From: Clostridia bacterium
Lineage (GTDB): Bacteria > Bacillota > Clostridia > Oscillospirales > Acutalibacteraceae
Reading direction: 5' to 3'
DNA length: 64,000 nucleotides
Assembly (NCBI GenBank): GCA_024404115.1
Contig: JAKSQM010000004.1
Span: forward strand, 124,001 to 188,000
Shown: piece by piece, positions 17,037 to 25,809 of the stretch
Layout: each line of letters starts with the position of its first letter
Numbering within the stretch: the stretch's first letter is position 1
Notes under the pieces: generated by a model
Databases searched by the model: none
What the model saw: only the letters and a program-made list of their open reading frames with translations
What the model was told of the DNA's origin: nothing
Position numbers and translations under genes: made by a program

Positions 17037-18122
17037 ATGTCTAACAGACTTTTTCAGGGCGTTGTTCATCAGATGCGTGGAGCAATCGACAGAACGATTG
17101 GTATAATTGATGAGACAGGCACTGTTATTTCATGCAGTGATCTTGTAAGAATCGGAGAAATTAACGCACCCGCAGCAGCCAAGGCTTTTCAAGAGGCTGA
17201 TAGTGTAATTATTGAGGGATTCACATACAAAACCTTTGGCACACAGGGTCATCCTGAGTATGCTGTTTTTGTTGACGGCGAAGACGAACAGGCTAAAAAG
17301 TTTGCAGATCTCAGCGCTGTTACTCTCGGCAATCTCAAGCAGTATTTTGATGAAAAATTTGACAGAAGCATTTTTATCAAAAATGTTATTCTTGATAACA
17401 TCCTTCCGGGTGATATTTATCTCAAGGCGAGAGAGCTTCGCTTCAACAGCGAGTCCTCACGTGTTGTTCTGCTTATCCGTGTTCCAGATCAGACAGATGC
17501 TTCAACATTTGATGTTATTCAGAATCTTTTCCCCGACAAAACAAAGGATTTTGTTATAAATGTAAGCGAAACAGATATTGCACTTGTTAAAGATATTAAA
17601 ACAGGCATTTCTCCCAAAGATATTGAGAAGCTTGCCCGTTCAATTGCGGATTCTCTTAACACAGAGCTTTATACACATGCCGTTATCGGTATAGGTACCC
17701 CCGTTGTGGGTATCAGGGAGCTTGCAAAATCTTTCAAAGAGGCTCAGGTTTCACTTGAAGTAAGCAAGGTTTTTGACACTGAAAAAACTATTGTAAGCTA
17801 TGACAGCCTCGGCATTGCCAGATTGATTTATCAGCTTCCCACAACACTTTGCGATATGTTCCTTCGTGAAGTATTCAAAATGGGCTCAATTGACAGCCTT
17901 GATCAGGAAACACTTTTCACAATTCAGCGTTTCTTTGAGAATAACCTTAATGTGAGCGAAACATCAAGAAAGCTCTTCGTTCACAGAAACACCCTTGTTT
18001 ACAGACTTGAAAAAATTAAAAAGATTACAGGCCTTGATTTGAGAGAATTTGACGATGCTATTGTTTTCAAAGTAGCACTTATGGTTAAGAAATATCTTGA
18101 TGCCAACCCTGTAAAGTATTGA
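17037..18122 (+). CDS. PucR/CdaR-type helix-turn-helix regulator
   Basis: 361 residues. The C-terminal 60 residues are the PucR-type HTH (FENNLNVSETSRKLFVHRNT, then LVYRLEKIKKITGLDLREF). The N-terminal half is a probable ligand-sensing domain with no clear family. The ATG at 17037 lies 9 bases after AAGGAGCGG; an in-frame upstream TTG overlaps that site. It precedes ftsE by 60 bases on the same strand. Control of ftsEX is possible, but this gene order may only reflect shared ancestry. The regulated ligand is unknown. Confidence 0.82.
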   Translation: MSNRLFQGVVHQMRGAIDRTIGIIDETGTVISCSDLVRIGEINAPAAAKAFQEADSVIIEGFTYKTFGTQGHPEYAVFVDGEDEQAKKFADLSAVTLGNLKQYFDEKFDRSIFIKNVILDNILPGDIYLKARELRFNSESSRVVLLIRVPDQTDASTFDVIQNLFPDKTKDFVINVSETDIALVKDIKTGISPKDIEKLARSIADSLNTELYTHAVIGIGTPVVGIRELAKSFKEAQVSLEVSKVFDTEKTIVSYDSLGIARLIYQLPTTLCDMFLREVFKMGSIDSLDQETLFTIQRFFENNLNVSETSRKLFVHRNTLVYRLEKIKKITGLDLREFDDAIVFKVALMVKKYLDANPVKY

Positions 18123-18182
18123 TGATTTGCATTAACGGTTCTGAGCTAAGCTCATTACAGAAAGGACAGGTGAGTAGCGCAA

Positions 18183-19214
18183 ATGATCGAGTTTAAAAAC
18201 GTGTCTAAAGTTTATTCCAACGGCACGAAAGCACTTAATAACGTTAATATTAAGATTGAAAAAGGCGAGTTCGTATTTGTTGTAGGTGCCTCCGGCGCAG
18301 GTAAAAGTACATTTTTAAAGCTTATGATGAGGGAAGAGGTTCCCACATCAGGCTCAATTGTAATCAAAGATTACGACCTTGTTAATATGAAAAAAAGACA
18401 GATTCCTTATTTCAGAAGAAATATGGGTATCGTTTTTCAGGATTTCAGACTTATCCCTTCAATGGATGTTTACAACAATGTTGCATTTGCAATGCGTGTT
18501 GTAAACGCAAGGAAGAAAGAAATCCGTAAAAGAGTTCCCTATGTTATAAGCGTTGTTGGCCTTGCATCAAAGGCACGCTGTATGCCTAACGAGCTTTCAG
18601 GCGGTGAACAGCAGCGAGTTGCCCTTGCAAGAGCACTTGCAAACAATGCTGAAATTATTATTGCAGACGAGCCCACAGGTAACGTTGACCCTCAGATGTC
18701 AATGGAAATTGTTGAGCTTCTTACAAGACTGAATGAGGCTGGCACAACCGTTATCATGGTTACACATGCCCACGACCTTGTTAAAAAATTCAACAAGCGT
18801 GTTATCGTTCTTGAATCGGGTCAGGTTGCATCTGACGGAGTTGTTACAGACGGCAATATGCCTGAGTCTTCAACAGCACATCTTCCCACTGCTATCAGAG
18901 CAGACAGCAACAGCTTCAGAAGAAGACATGGCGCAATGGGTCAGAGCACAGGTGCTTTTGAAGTTAAAGAGCCTGTTTATACAGAAGAGATTGAAGAAGT
19001 TGCCGAAGAGGCTGAAAGCGAAGCAGCAGAAGCTGTTGAAGAAATTTCAGCTGAGGTTGAGGAAGTTAAGGAAGCTCCCGTTGAGCAGACACCTCCACCT
19101 GTTAAGCGCAAGCCCCGTGAGGTAAACGACGAATATCTCAATTCCATTCTTGGCGATAATGACGCCTACAGAGTTTATCTTGACTCAACAGGGGAAGGCG
19201 GTGCTGAAGAATGA
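18183..19214 (+). CDS. ftsE: Cell-division ABC ATPase FtsE with acidic C-terminal extension
   Basis: 343 residues. It hydrolyses ATP at the membrane with FtsX to switch on a septal or lateral peptidoglycan hydrolase. Walker A is GASGAGKST (about 37-45), the signature is LSGGEQQRVALARAL, and Walker B is IIIADEPTGNVDP. The core ends near residue 225, as usual; the remaining 115 residues are low-complexity, rich in Glu, Ala and Pro, and absent from typical FtsE of about 230 residues. It overlaps ftsX by 4 bases. Confidence 0.95.
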   Translation: MIEFKNVSKVYSNGTKALNNVNIKIEKGEFVFVVGASGAGKSTFLKLMMREEVPTSGSIVIKDYDLVNMKKRQIPYFRRNMGIVFQDFRLIPSMDVYNNVAFAMRVVNARKKEIRKRVPYVISVVGLASKARCMPNELSGGEQQRVALARALANNAEIIIADEPTGNVDPQMSMEIVELLTRLNEAGTTVIMVTHAHDLVKKFNKRVIVLESGQVASDGVVTDGNMPESSTAHLPTAIRADSNSFRRRHGAMGQSTGAFEVKEPVYTEEIEEVAEEAESEAAEAVEEISAEVEEVKEAPVEQTPPPVKRKPREVNDEYLNSILGDNDAYRVYLDSTGEGGAEE

Positions 19215-20137
19215 GAAGAAGCTTCGGTTATTTAACAAAAGAAGGATTCCGCAATATCTGGACAAACAGACTTATGTCAATCGCTTCAATTGCAGTTCTT
19301 CTTTCATGCCTTATTATGATAGGCTCAGCATTTATGGTGCTTATGAACATTCAGCAGGTAATTGATGATATTGAAGATATGAACGTTATCGTTGTTTATG
19401 TTCAGTCAGATGTTGATGAAGCTCAGACAAAGTTCCTTGGCGACGAGCTTAAATCACTTGCAAATGTAGCAAGCGTTCAGTTTGTTGATAAAGAAACTGC
19501 ATTCAAAGAGCAGATTGATGCTATGGGCACAAATGCTGATTACTTTGCAGATGCAGAAAATGTTCTTCCTGATACATATAAAGTTACTGTTGAAGATATG
19601 AATAAGTTTGACAGAACAGCAGAGAAGATTTCAAAGCTTAACGGTGTTGACAGTATAAGAGATAATAAAGATGTTGCAATGGCTCTTTCAAGCATCCGCT
19701 CATCTGTAACATACATAAGCATCGGTATCATCACATTGCTTATGCTCGTTTCACTCTTCATTATTTCAAACACTGTAAGAATTACAATGTTCAGCCGCCG
19801 ACTTGAAATCAGCATTATGAAATCAGTTGGTGCAACAAACGGATTCATCCGTTGGCCATTTGTTATTGAGGGTATTTTGCTTGGTATTATATCAGCATTC
19901 ATTTCTCTCGGTGCAGTATGGGGCGTTTATGAAATTGTTAAAAAATCCATCACCGCAATGATTGGCAACATCATGGGCATCGGCAAGAGCCTGCTTGATT
20001 TTAAAGATTATGCACTTTTGCTTCTTGTTGCATTCCTTGCAATAGGCGTGCTTTCAGGTGTTGTGGGCAGTATGGTTTCAATCAGAAGATATCTTAAAGA
20101 ACAGGGAGGTGTTATTGATGAAGACAGCGAACTTTAA
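19211..20137 (+). CDS. ftsX: Cell-division ABC permease FtsX
   Basis: 308 residues with four membrane segments (near 22-45, 175-200, 220-250, 275-300) and an extracellular loop of about 120 residues after the first, the usual FtsX plan. The loop recruits the coiled-coil hydrolase encoded next. Motif SIMKSVGATNGFIRWPFVIEG is the coupling-helix region that contacts FtsE. It overlaps both neighbours, by 4 and 20 bases. Confidence 0.95.
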   Translation: MRRSFGYLTKEGFRNIWTNRLMSIASIAVLLSCLIMIGSAFMVLMNIQQVIDDIEDMNVIVVYVQSDVDEAQTKFLGDELKSLANVASVQFVDKETAFKEQIDAMGTNADYFADAENVLPDTYKVTVEDMNKFDRTAEKISKLNGVDSIRDNKDVAMALSSIRSSVTYISIGIITLLMLVSLFIISNTVRITMFSRRLEISIMKSVGATNGFIRWPFVIEGILLGIISAFISLGAVWGVYEIVKKSITAMIGNIMGIGKSLLDFKDYALLLLVAFLAIGVLSGVVGSMVSIRRYLKEQGGVIDEDSEL

Positions 20138-21488
20138 GCGCATCACATCTATTGTGGTTTCAGTTGCACTTTTCTTCACATATGCCTGTGCTTTAGGTCC
20201 AATCAGAAGCTATGCCGCAACTCTTGAGCAGCAGAAAGCGGCTTATAACTCCAAAATTCAGAGCGCAGAGAATGAAATTGCAAGGCTGAGAAAAGAAAAA
20301 GCTCCTCAGCAGGCAATTGCAAACACTCTTCAGTCTCAGCTCGCAGATCTTACAAGTCAGTCATATGTTATTCAGTGCCAGAGAGATCAGGTTGATAAGC
20401 AGGTTACATCACTTACAGCTGATATTAAATCTCTCTCAAATCAGATAACTAAGACAGAGAATAATCTTAAAGATATGAACGACAGCATTGACGCAACCGT
20501 TGATGTTTTCTGCCAGAGACTTCGTACAAACTATATGAACGGTCCCACATCATATCTTGACGTTCTGCTTAACTCAAAAGATATTTCAAGCATGCTTAAC
20601 CAGCTTGAGCTTATGAAGAGAGTTACAGACAGCGATCAGAAAATTGTTGACAAGCTTAACAGCGATATTGATAAAGCTGAAAAGCTTAAAGTTAAACTCA
20701 GCAGAGATAAAAACGAAGCTGAAGTTAAAAAGACAGAGCTTGGCGCAAAGAAAATCGAGCTTGATAAATCCAAGGCAGAGTATGACAAGCTTATTTTGAG
20801 CGCAGAGGCAAAGGCTGCTGAAGTTAACAAGATCCTCTATGGCTACAACGCAAAGATTGAAGCACTTAATGACAGCGTTGAGGCTTACAGAGGCGCAGAG
20901 GCAAAGATTGATCAGGCTATTAAAGCAGCTGAGCTTCAAAGACAGCGTGAAGCTGCCGCCGCCGCAGCCGCTGCAGCAGCTGCCGCAAAGAAGCAGAATT
21001 CTGGTAGTTCATCATCATCAGGTTCATCCAGCAGCTCAGGCTCCACAAGCTATGTTACACCCACATATTCAAGCGGTTCAATCAGCTCATCAGGCTGGAT
21101 GTGGCCAGTACCTGCAGGATACATCAGCTCGTATTACGGCTACAGATCAGACCCTGCAACAGGTGCTTCAAAATTCCACGGCGGTCTTGATATTGCCGCA
21201 CCGTGCAATTCAAATATTCTTGCCGCAAAGTCAGGAACAGTTGCGAGCGTAAACTATGGCAACACAGGCTACGGTAACTATATTATGATAAACCATGGTG
21301 ATGGTTCATACACACTTTACGGTCATTGCCTTGCAAACTTCCCTGTTTCATCAGGTCAGCACGTTTCACAGGGTCAGGTTATTGCCCATGTTGGTACATC
21401 AGGTTATTCAACTGGTTACCATTGCCACTTCGAAGTCAGAGATGGCAGCGGCAACAGACTCAACCCCTTAAACTACGTTCATAAATAA
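20118..21488 (+). CDS. Coiled-coil M23 peptidoglycan hydrolase, FtsX effector
   Basis: 456 residues, secreted. The ATG at 20118 follows GGGAGGTG inside ftsX. Signal peptide (1-36), long coiled coil (about 37-280), a poly-Ala/Ser/Gly linker, then an M23 LytM domain with zinc ligands H354 and D358 (FHGGLDIAAP) and H435, H437 (YHCHFEVR). All catalytic residues are present, so unlike E. coli EnvC it should cut peptidoglycan itself. The layout is that of PcsB/CwlO-type enzymes, autoinhibited by the coil and released by FtsEX. Confidence 0.93.
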   Translation: MKTANFKRITSIVVSVALFFTYACALGPIRSYAATLEQQKAAYNSKIQSAENEIARLRKEKAPQQAIANTLQSQLADLTSQSYVIQCQRDQVDKQVTSLTADIKSLSNQITKTENNLKDMNDSIDATVDVFCQRLRTNYMNGPTSYLDVLLNSKDISSMLNQLELMKRVTDSDQKIVDKLNSDIDKAEKLKVKLSRDKNEAEVKKTELGAKKIELDKSKAEYDKLILSAEAKAAEVNKILYGYNAKIEALNDSVEAYRGAEAKIDQAIKAAELQRQREAAAAAAAAAAAAKKQNSGSSSSSGSSSSSGSTSYVTPTYSSGSISSSGWMWPVPAGYISSYYGYRSDPATGASKFHGGLDIAAPCNSNILAAKSGTVASVNYGNTGYGNYIMINHGDGSYTLYGHCLANFPVSSGQHVSQGQVIAHVGTSGYSTGYHCHFEVRDGSGNRLNPLNYVHK

Positions 21489-21569
21489 TGTTTTAAGCAG
21501 TCGGCCTTGTGTCGGCTGCTGACATTATATGACCCTTTAGACAAATTATGCTTTATTTCGGGAGATCGT

Positions 21570-22745
21570 ATGAATAAAAAAATCTCACTGGGCATTGCAA
21601 TCACAATAGTTATTGCTTCAATTGCGGCAACATTTGCAATCACAATGTCTGTATCTCAGCGAATTTATAACCGCCTTATAGCCAATTTGCAGGATAGAAT
21701 TGCTTCTTATGCCCTTATTGACGAGCTTGACGCAGTTATACAGGAAAATTATTATGGCACAGTTGTTAATGACACACGCAACGGCAAAATGCTGAGCGGT
21801 TATGTGGATTCACTTAATGACCCATCAAGCTATTATCTTTCAAAATCGGCATACAGTGCATATCTTTCATCTATGAACGGTGAAATCAACGGCATTGGTG
21901 TGAATGTTTCAACAGATAAAAAAAGCGGTTATTTAAAAGTAACATCTGTTTTTGATAACTCACCTGCGTCATCTGCGGGCATCAAAGAGGGCGACCTTAT
22001 TTCTGTTGTTGACGGCGAAAGAGTTACAAAAAAGAATGCTTCAAAAATGACAGATGCGCTTAACGGCAACAAGCTCACAAGTGTTAAAATCACTTATATT
22101 CATAACAACAAAGCAAAGAATGTTTCAGTTATGATGGGCTACTCTGCAAAGTCGGTTTATTATAAAGAAACAGGCTCAGCGGCATATATTAAAATTGACG
22201 GATTTTATGCCAACACCGCAAAACAGCTGGATGAAGTTATAAAATCCCTGCCAGACGGAACTGAATCTATCATCTTTGATTTAAGAGGAACATCGGGCGG
22301 AACGGTTGAATACACAACAGACGCACTGAAACAGATTGTTCCCATAGCAGGCGAGGGCAGTGGCGCACTTGCAACTGAAATTGATAAAAAAGGCAACAAA
22401 ACCTATTATGCTTCAAGCTCAGCAAGCCTCAGCGGTTACTCAATCGTTGTGCTGACAGATAGCGAAACCTCCTGCTGCGGCGAGCTTTTTGCCTGCGATT
22501 TGAGAGATTTCGGTATGGCGCAGATTGTTGGCGAAACCACAAAGGGCAATGCAGATGTGAGCAGGGCATTTGCTTTAAGCAACGGCAGCGGTGTTGTGCT
22601 TACAGTTGCCAAGGTTTACCCTTATATTACCGAAACATTTGACGGCGTTGGTGTTGAGCCAGACATCAAGGTGCTTTCTGAAAAGAATACAGAAGATAAA
22701 GATGTTCAGCTTCTCACAGCTATTGATTATCTTTCAAAAAAATAA
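21570..22745 (+). CDS. S41-family C-terminal processing peptidase with altered active site
   Basis: 391 residues. ATG at 21570 after GGGAG; an N-terminal membrane anchor (about 5-27), a PDZ domain (about 105-195) and an S41 domain. In CtpA-type enzymes the catalytic Ser and Lys lie in SASAxE and GKG. Here the matching segment reads T300-S-C-C-G-E305, with C302 at the Ser position, and N327 stands at the Lys position with K325 two residues earlier. So the strict Ser-Lys dyad is missing; a shifted S301/K325 pair or a Cys nucleophile is possible. The gene follows the FtsX effector, as ctpA often does. Confidence 0.88.
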   Translation: MNKKISLGIAITIVIASIAATFAITMSVSQRIYNRLIANLQDRIASYALIDELDAVIQENYYGTVVNDTRNGKMLSGYVDSLNDPSSYYLSKSAYSAYLSSMNGEINGIGVNVSTDKKSGYLKVTSVFDNSPASSAGIKEGDLISVVDGERVTKKNASKMTDALNGNKLTSVKITYIHNNKAKNVSVMMGYSAKSVYYKETGSAAYIKIDGFYANTAKQLDEVIKSLPDGTESIIFDLRGTSGGTVEYTTDALKQIVPIAGEGSGALATEIDKKGNKTYYASSSASLSGYSIVVLTDSETSCCGELFACDLRDFGMAQIVGETTKGNADVSRAFALSNGSGVVLTVAKVYPYITETFDGVGVEPDIKVLSEKNTEDKDVQLLTAIDYLSKK

Positions 22746-22748
22746 AAC

Positions 22749-22777
22749 TTGCAAAATTTAACATTGTGTGATATACT
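22749..22777 (+). promoter_or_regulatory. Promoter of the fur-znuACB operon
   Basis: TTGCAA (22749-22754), 17-base spacer, TATACT (22772-22777). The -10 box runs into the palindromic operator. Confidence 0.7.
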
Positions 22778-22806
22778 CCAATTTGATAGTTACTATCAAA
22801 TTGGAG
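22776..22806. promoter_or_regulatory. Perfect palindrome, probable metal-regulator operator
   Basis: CTCCAATTTGATAG (22776-22789), centre TTA, then its exact reverse complement (22793-22806). It covers the end of the -10 box and the transcription start, 10 bases before the fur-family ATG. Position and symmetry fit autorepression by the Fur/Zur protein it precedes. Confidence 0.8.
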
Positions 22807-22815
22807 CGTTTTATT

Positions 22816-23214
22816 ATGGGAACAGAAAAATCATATCACACAAAACAAAAAGACAAATTGCTTTCACTTTTTAAATCCGACCCTGACAGATGCTTTACAT
22901 CCCGTGAGATTATCGGCAACAGCTCACTGGGGCTTAGCGAGGCAACTGTTTATCGCCTTATTTCTCAATTTGTTAAAGAGGGCAAGCTGAAAAAATTCAA
23001 GGGCGAAAAGGGCGCACTTTATCAGTATAATCACTGCGCAGGTTGCACGCACTTTCATATGAAGTGCCTTCAGTGCGGTGAGCTTTATCATATTGATTCG
23101 CCTATACTGAAATCGGCTGAGGAAAGTATCGCAGAAAGCTATGACTTTTTTGTTGACAACGCAAACACCACACTTTACGGATATTGCAAAGGATGCAAAA
23201 AAGCAGACCAATGA
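22816..23214 (+). CDS. Fur-family metal-dependent repressor (Zur-like)
   Basis: 132 residues. Winged-helix N-terminus (LGLSEATVYRLISQF) and dimerisation domain with H73-C74-x2-C77, H79, H81 and the structural zinc pairs C84/C87 and C124/C127. ATG at 22816 is favoured because an upstream in-frame start would sit before the promoter. The weak ribosome site GGAG at 22803-22806 is part of the operator, so binding could also block translation. It overlaps znuA (ATGA). Zinc is the likely co-repressor, given the transporter it leads. Confidence 0.9.
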   Translation: MGTEKSYHTKQKDKLLSLFKSDPDRCFTSREIIGNSSLGLSEATVYRLISQFVKEGKLKKFKGEKGALYQYNHCAGCTHFHMKCLQCGELYHIDSPILKSAEESIAESYDFFVDNANTTLYGYCKGCKKADQ

Positions 23215-24158
23215 AACGGCTTTTTGCAATAATTCTTTCTGTGTGTATGATTTTTGCTTTTGCATCCTGCTCTGCTCCCCCAAAAAATCAAAATAAAATC
23301 AGCATAATTTCAAGCATTTTCCCGTCATATGATTTTGCCCGTCAGATAACCGCAGGTGTTGACGGCGTGAGCGTTTCAATGCTCATTATCCCCGGCACAG
23401 AGCCGCATTCTTATGAGCCTGCTGTCAGACATATGGCAGAGATAAAAGAAAGCTCGCTTTTTATTTATCTTGGCGGTGAATCTGATGAATGGGTTGAAGC
23501 ATTGCTTGAAACATTTGGCGAAAATGAAATCAACACATTAAAAATGACCGATTGCGTTCCGCTTCTTAATGAAGAAGAAAAAGAGGGAATGCAGACAGGA
23601 AAAGAAAAGCCTGAGGGCGATGTTTCTGCCGAGGGTGAGAATGACGAGCATGTGTGGACTTCGCCGAAAAATGCAATTCTTATCAGCGAAAAAATAAAAA
23701 ACTGCCTTTGTGAAATTGACAAAGACAATGAAGATAAATACACAGAGAATTTTGAAAATTACAAGAAAAAGCTTGAGAAATTAGATGGCGAATTCAGAAA
23801 AACTTTCAGCCAAAAAGAAACGCTGATGGTGGCAGACCGATTCCCGTTCCGCTATCTTGCAAATGAATACGGCTTTGAATATTTTGCCGCTTTCCCCGGA
23901 TGCTCAACAGAAAGCGACCCAAGTGCGGCAACCATTGCTTTCCTTGAAAAAAAGACAAGGGAGCTGAAAACAAAGGCTGTTTTTTATACAGAATTTTCAT
24001 CACAAAAAGTGGCAGACACAATCTGCGAAGCAACAGGCGTTAAAAAGCTGAGGCTTCATTCCTGCCACAATGTTTCTCTTGAAGATTTTGAAAACGGAGA
24101 AACCTACCTTTCCTTAATGGAGCAAAATTTAAAGAATATACAAGAGGCTTTGAAATAA
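23211..24158 (+). CDS. znuA: Metal (probably zinc) ABC transporter substrate-binding lipoprotein
   Basis: 315 residues with a lipoprotein signal (FAFASC, Cys at about 21). Cluster A-I/ZnuA-type binding protein: PHSYEP and the acidic EDEHVW-like stretch DEHVWTSPKNA supply metal ligands, then ADRFPFRYLANEYGF and FPGCSTESDPS. A Glu-rich loop before the DEHVW segment resembles the metal-gathering loops of zinc binders. Translationally coupled to the Fur-like gene and 2 bases from the ATPase gene. Confidence 0.9.
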   Translation: MKRLFAIILSVCMIFAFASCSAPPKNQNKISIISSIFPSYDFARQITAGVDGVSVSMLIIPGTEPHSYEPAVRHMAEIKESSLFIYLGGESDEWVEALLETFGENEINTLKMTDCVPLLNEEEKEGMQTGKEKPEGDVSAEGENDEHVWTSPKNAILISEKIKNCLCEIDKDNEDKYTENFENYKKKLEKLDGEFRKTFSQKETLMVADRFPFRYLANEYGFEYFAAFPGCSTESDPSAATIAFLEKKTRELKTKAVFYTEFSSQKVADTICEATGVKKLRLHSCHNVSLEDFENGETYLSLMEQNLKNIQEALK

Positions 24159-24159
24159 A

Positions 24160-24867
24160 ATGTCATTGATAGAATGTAAAAATCTTTCTGTTGCCTATGA
24201 GGGCAGAATCGTAGTTAAAAATTTATCTTTCAGCATCAATTCGGGCGATGCTGTGTGCATTGTGGGCGAAAACGGCTCTGGCAAATCCACGCTGATGAAA
24301 TCTATGCTTGGGCTTATGAAAACGGCAGGCGGCTCAATTAAATTTGGCGACGGACTTAAACAGAGCGAAATCGGCTATCTTCCTCAGCAGACCGATGTTC
24401 AGCGTGATTTCCCTGCCTCAGTTGGCGAAATCGTTCTTTCAGGATGCCTTAATAAAATGGGAATTTTTCCGTTTTTTAATAAAAAAATCAAGCTTCGTGC
24501 AAATGAAAATATGGAAAAGCTGGGAATTCTTGATTTAAAAGATAGATGCTATCACGAGCTTTCGGGCGGTCAGCAGCAGAGAGTTCTCCTTGCAAGGGCA
24601 TTGTGCGCAACAGACAAGCTTCTTTTGCTTGACGAGCCTGTTGCGGGGCTTGACCCAATTGTTACAGGTGAGCTTTATGAGCTTATTAAAAAGCTTCACG
24701 AAGAGGGGATTACCGTTGTAATGGTGTCCCACGATATTGAAGCTTCTCTCGGTTTTGCCGACCATATTCTTCATCTGAATCACGATAATTCTTTCTTTGG
24801 CACAACTGAAGAATACAAGCGTTCACCTTTTGGCAAGCGCTTTATGGGAGGTGTGCAAAGTGAGTAA
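24160..24867 (+). CDS. znuC: Metal ABC transporter ATPase
   Basis: 235 residues. Walker A GENGSGKST (about 37-45), Q-loop LPQQTD, signature LSGGQQQRVLLARAL, Walker B LLLLDEPVAGLDP and H-loop VSHDIE. It drives uptake through the adjacent permease. Start is inferred from the ATG 2 bases after the znuA stop. No unusual residues. Confidence 0.93.
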   Translation: MSLIECKNLSVAYEGRIVVKNLSFSINSGDAVCIVGENGSGKSTLMKSMLGLMKTAGGSIKFGDGLKQSEIGYLPQQTDVQRDFPASVGEIVLSGCLNKMGIFPFFNKKIKLRANENMEKLGILDLKDRCYHELSGGQQQRVLLARALCATDKLLLLDEPVAGLDPIVTGELYELIKKLHEEGITVVMVSHDIEASLGFADHILHLNHDNSFFGTTEEYKRSPFGKRFMGGVQSE

Positions 24868-25714
24868 CACTTTCTCGTTGCTCTCCTATTATTTTGGATT
24901 CACATTCGTTCAGCGAGCTGTAATTGCAGGCGTGCTGATTTCCCTCTGCGCCGCACTTCTTGGTGTGAGCCTTGTGCTTAAACGCTACTCAATGATTGGC
25001 GACGGACTTTCACATGTTGGCTTTGGCGCAACAGCCATTGCGGCTGCGCTTAACCTTGCGGATGTTTCACTTTATGTGTCGATTCCCATTGTTGTTGTGT
25101 CTGCATTTTTCTTGCTCCGTTTAAGTGAAAACAGCAAAATAAAGGGCGATGCGGCTATCGGAATTATATCGTCTGGTGCGCTGGCAATCGGAACAGTTAT
25201 TATATCATTCACCAACGGAATGAACACCGATGTGTGCAACTATCTTTTCGGAAGTCCTTTAACAATGACACGAAGCGATGTTTATTTAAGCGTTGGACTT
25301 TCTGTTGTTGTTATCCTTTTATATGTGCTTTTTTACAACAAGATTTTTGCCGTAACATTTGACGAAAACTTTATGAAAGCCACAGGCTTGAGAGCTAACC
25401 TTTACAACACAGTTATTGCCGTGCTCACAGCGGTTACAATTGTTCTTGGAATGAAAGTTATGGGAGCACTGCTGATTTCTGCACTGATAATTTTCCCTGC
25501 CGTCAGCTCAATGAGGCTTTGCAAATCATTCTTTTCAGTTACAATCAGCTCAGCAATTATTTCGGTTGTGTGCTTCCTCGTTGGCTTGGGCGTTTCCTGT
25601 GTTTATGTCAGCCCCAACGGATACACACTTCCCACTGGCGCAACAATCGTTATAATGAACATTATAGTTTTTGTTGTGTTCACAATAATTCATAAAATAA
25701 GAAAAATGTCGTAA
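24860..25714 (+). CDS. znuB: Metal ABC transporter permease
   Basis: 284 residues with about eight membrane helices, ABC-3 family. Start chosen at the GTG at 24860, 7 bases after GGAGGT, overlapping the ATPase gene by 8 bases; an upstream in-frame ATG has no ribosome site. Motif GDGLSHVGFGATAIAAAL is the EAA-like loop contacting the ATPase. Completes the Fur-regulated zinc uptake operon. Confidence 0.92.
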   Translation: MSNTFSLLSYYFGFTFVQRAVIAGVLISLCAALLGVSLVLKRYSMIGDGLSHVGFGATAIAAALNLADVSLYVSIPIVVVSAFFLLRLSENSKIKGDAAIGIISSGALAIGTVIISFTNGMNTDVCNYLFGSPLTMTRSDVYLSVGLSVVVILLYVLFYNKIFAVTFDENFMKATGLRANLYNTVIAVLTAVTIVLGMKVMGALLISALIIFPAVSSMRLCKSFFSVTISSAIISVVCFLVGLGVSCVYVSPNGYTLPTGATIVIMNIIVFVVFTIIHKIRKMS

Positions 25715-25747
25715 CAAAATATTAACATTCATTTTATCATCTGTTAA

Positions 25748-25776
25748 TTGACAATAATCAATCATAAGAATATAAT
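25748..25776 (+). promoter_or_regulatory. Promoter of the zinc-ribbon/DUF4234 gene
   Basis: TTGACA (25748-25753), 17-base spacer, TATAAT (25771-25776): close to consensus. Confidence 0.82.
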
Positions 25777-25809
25777 TATAGTATGATAAATAATCAAGGA
25801 GGAAAATAT

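Noticed and set aside
20940-21050. Poly-Ala and Ser/Gly run as a tandem DNA repeat
   Set aside because: It is a coding linker in the M23 hydrolase with mixed codons, not a DNA repeat.
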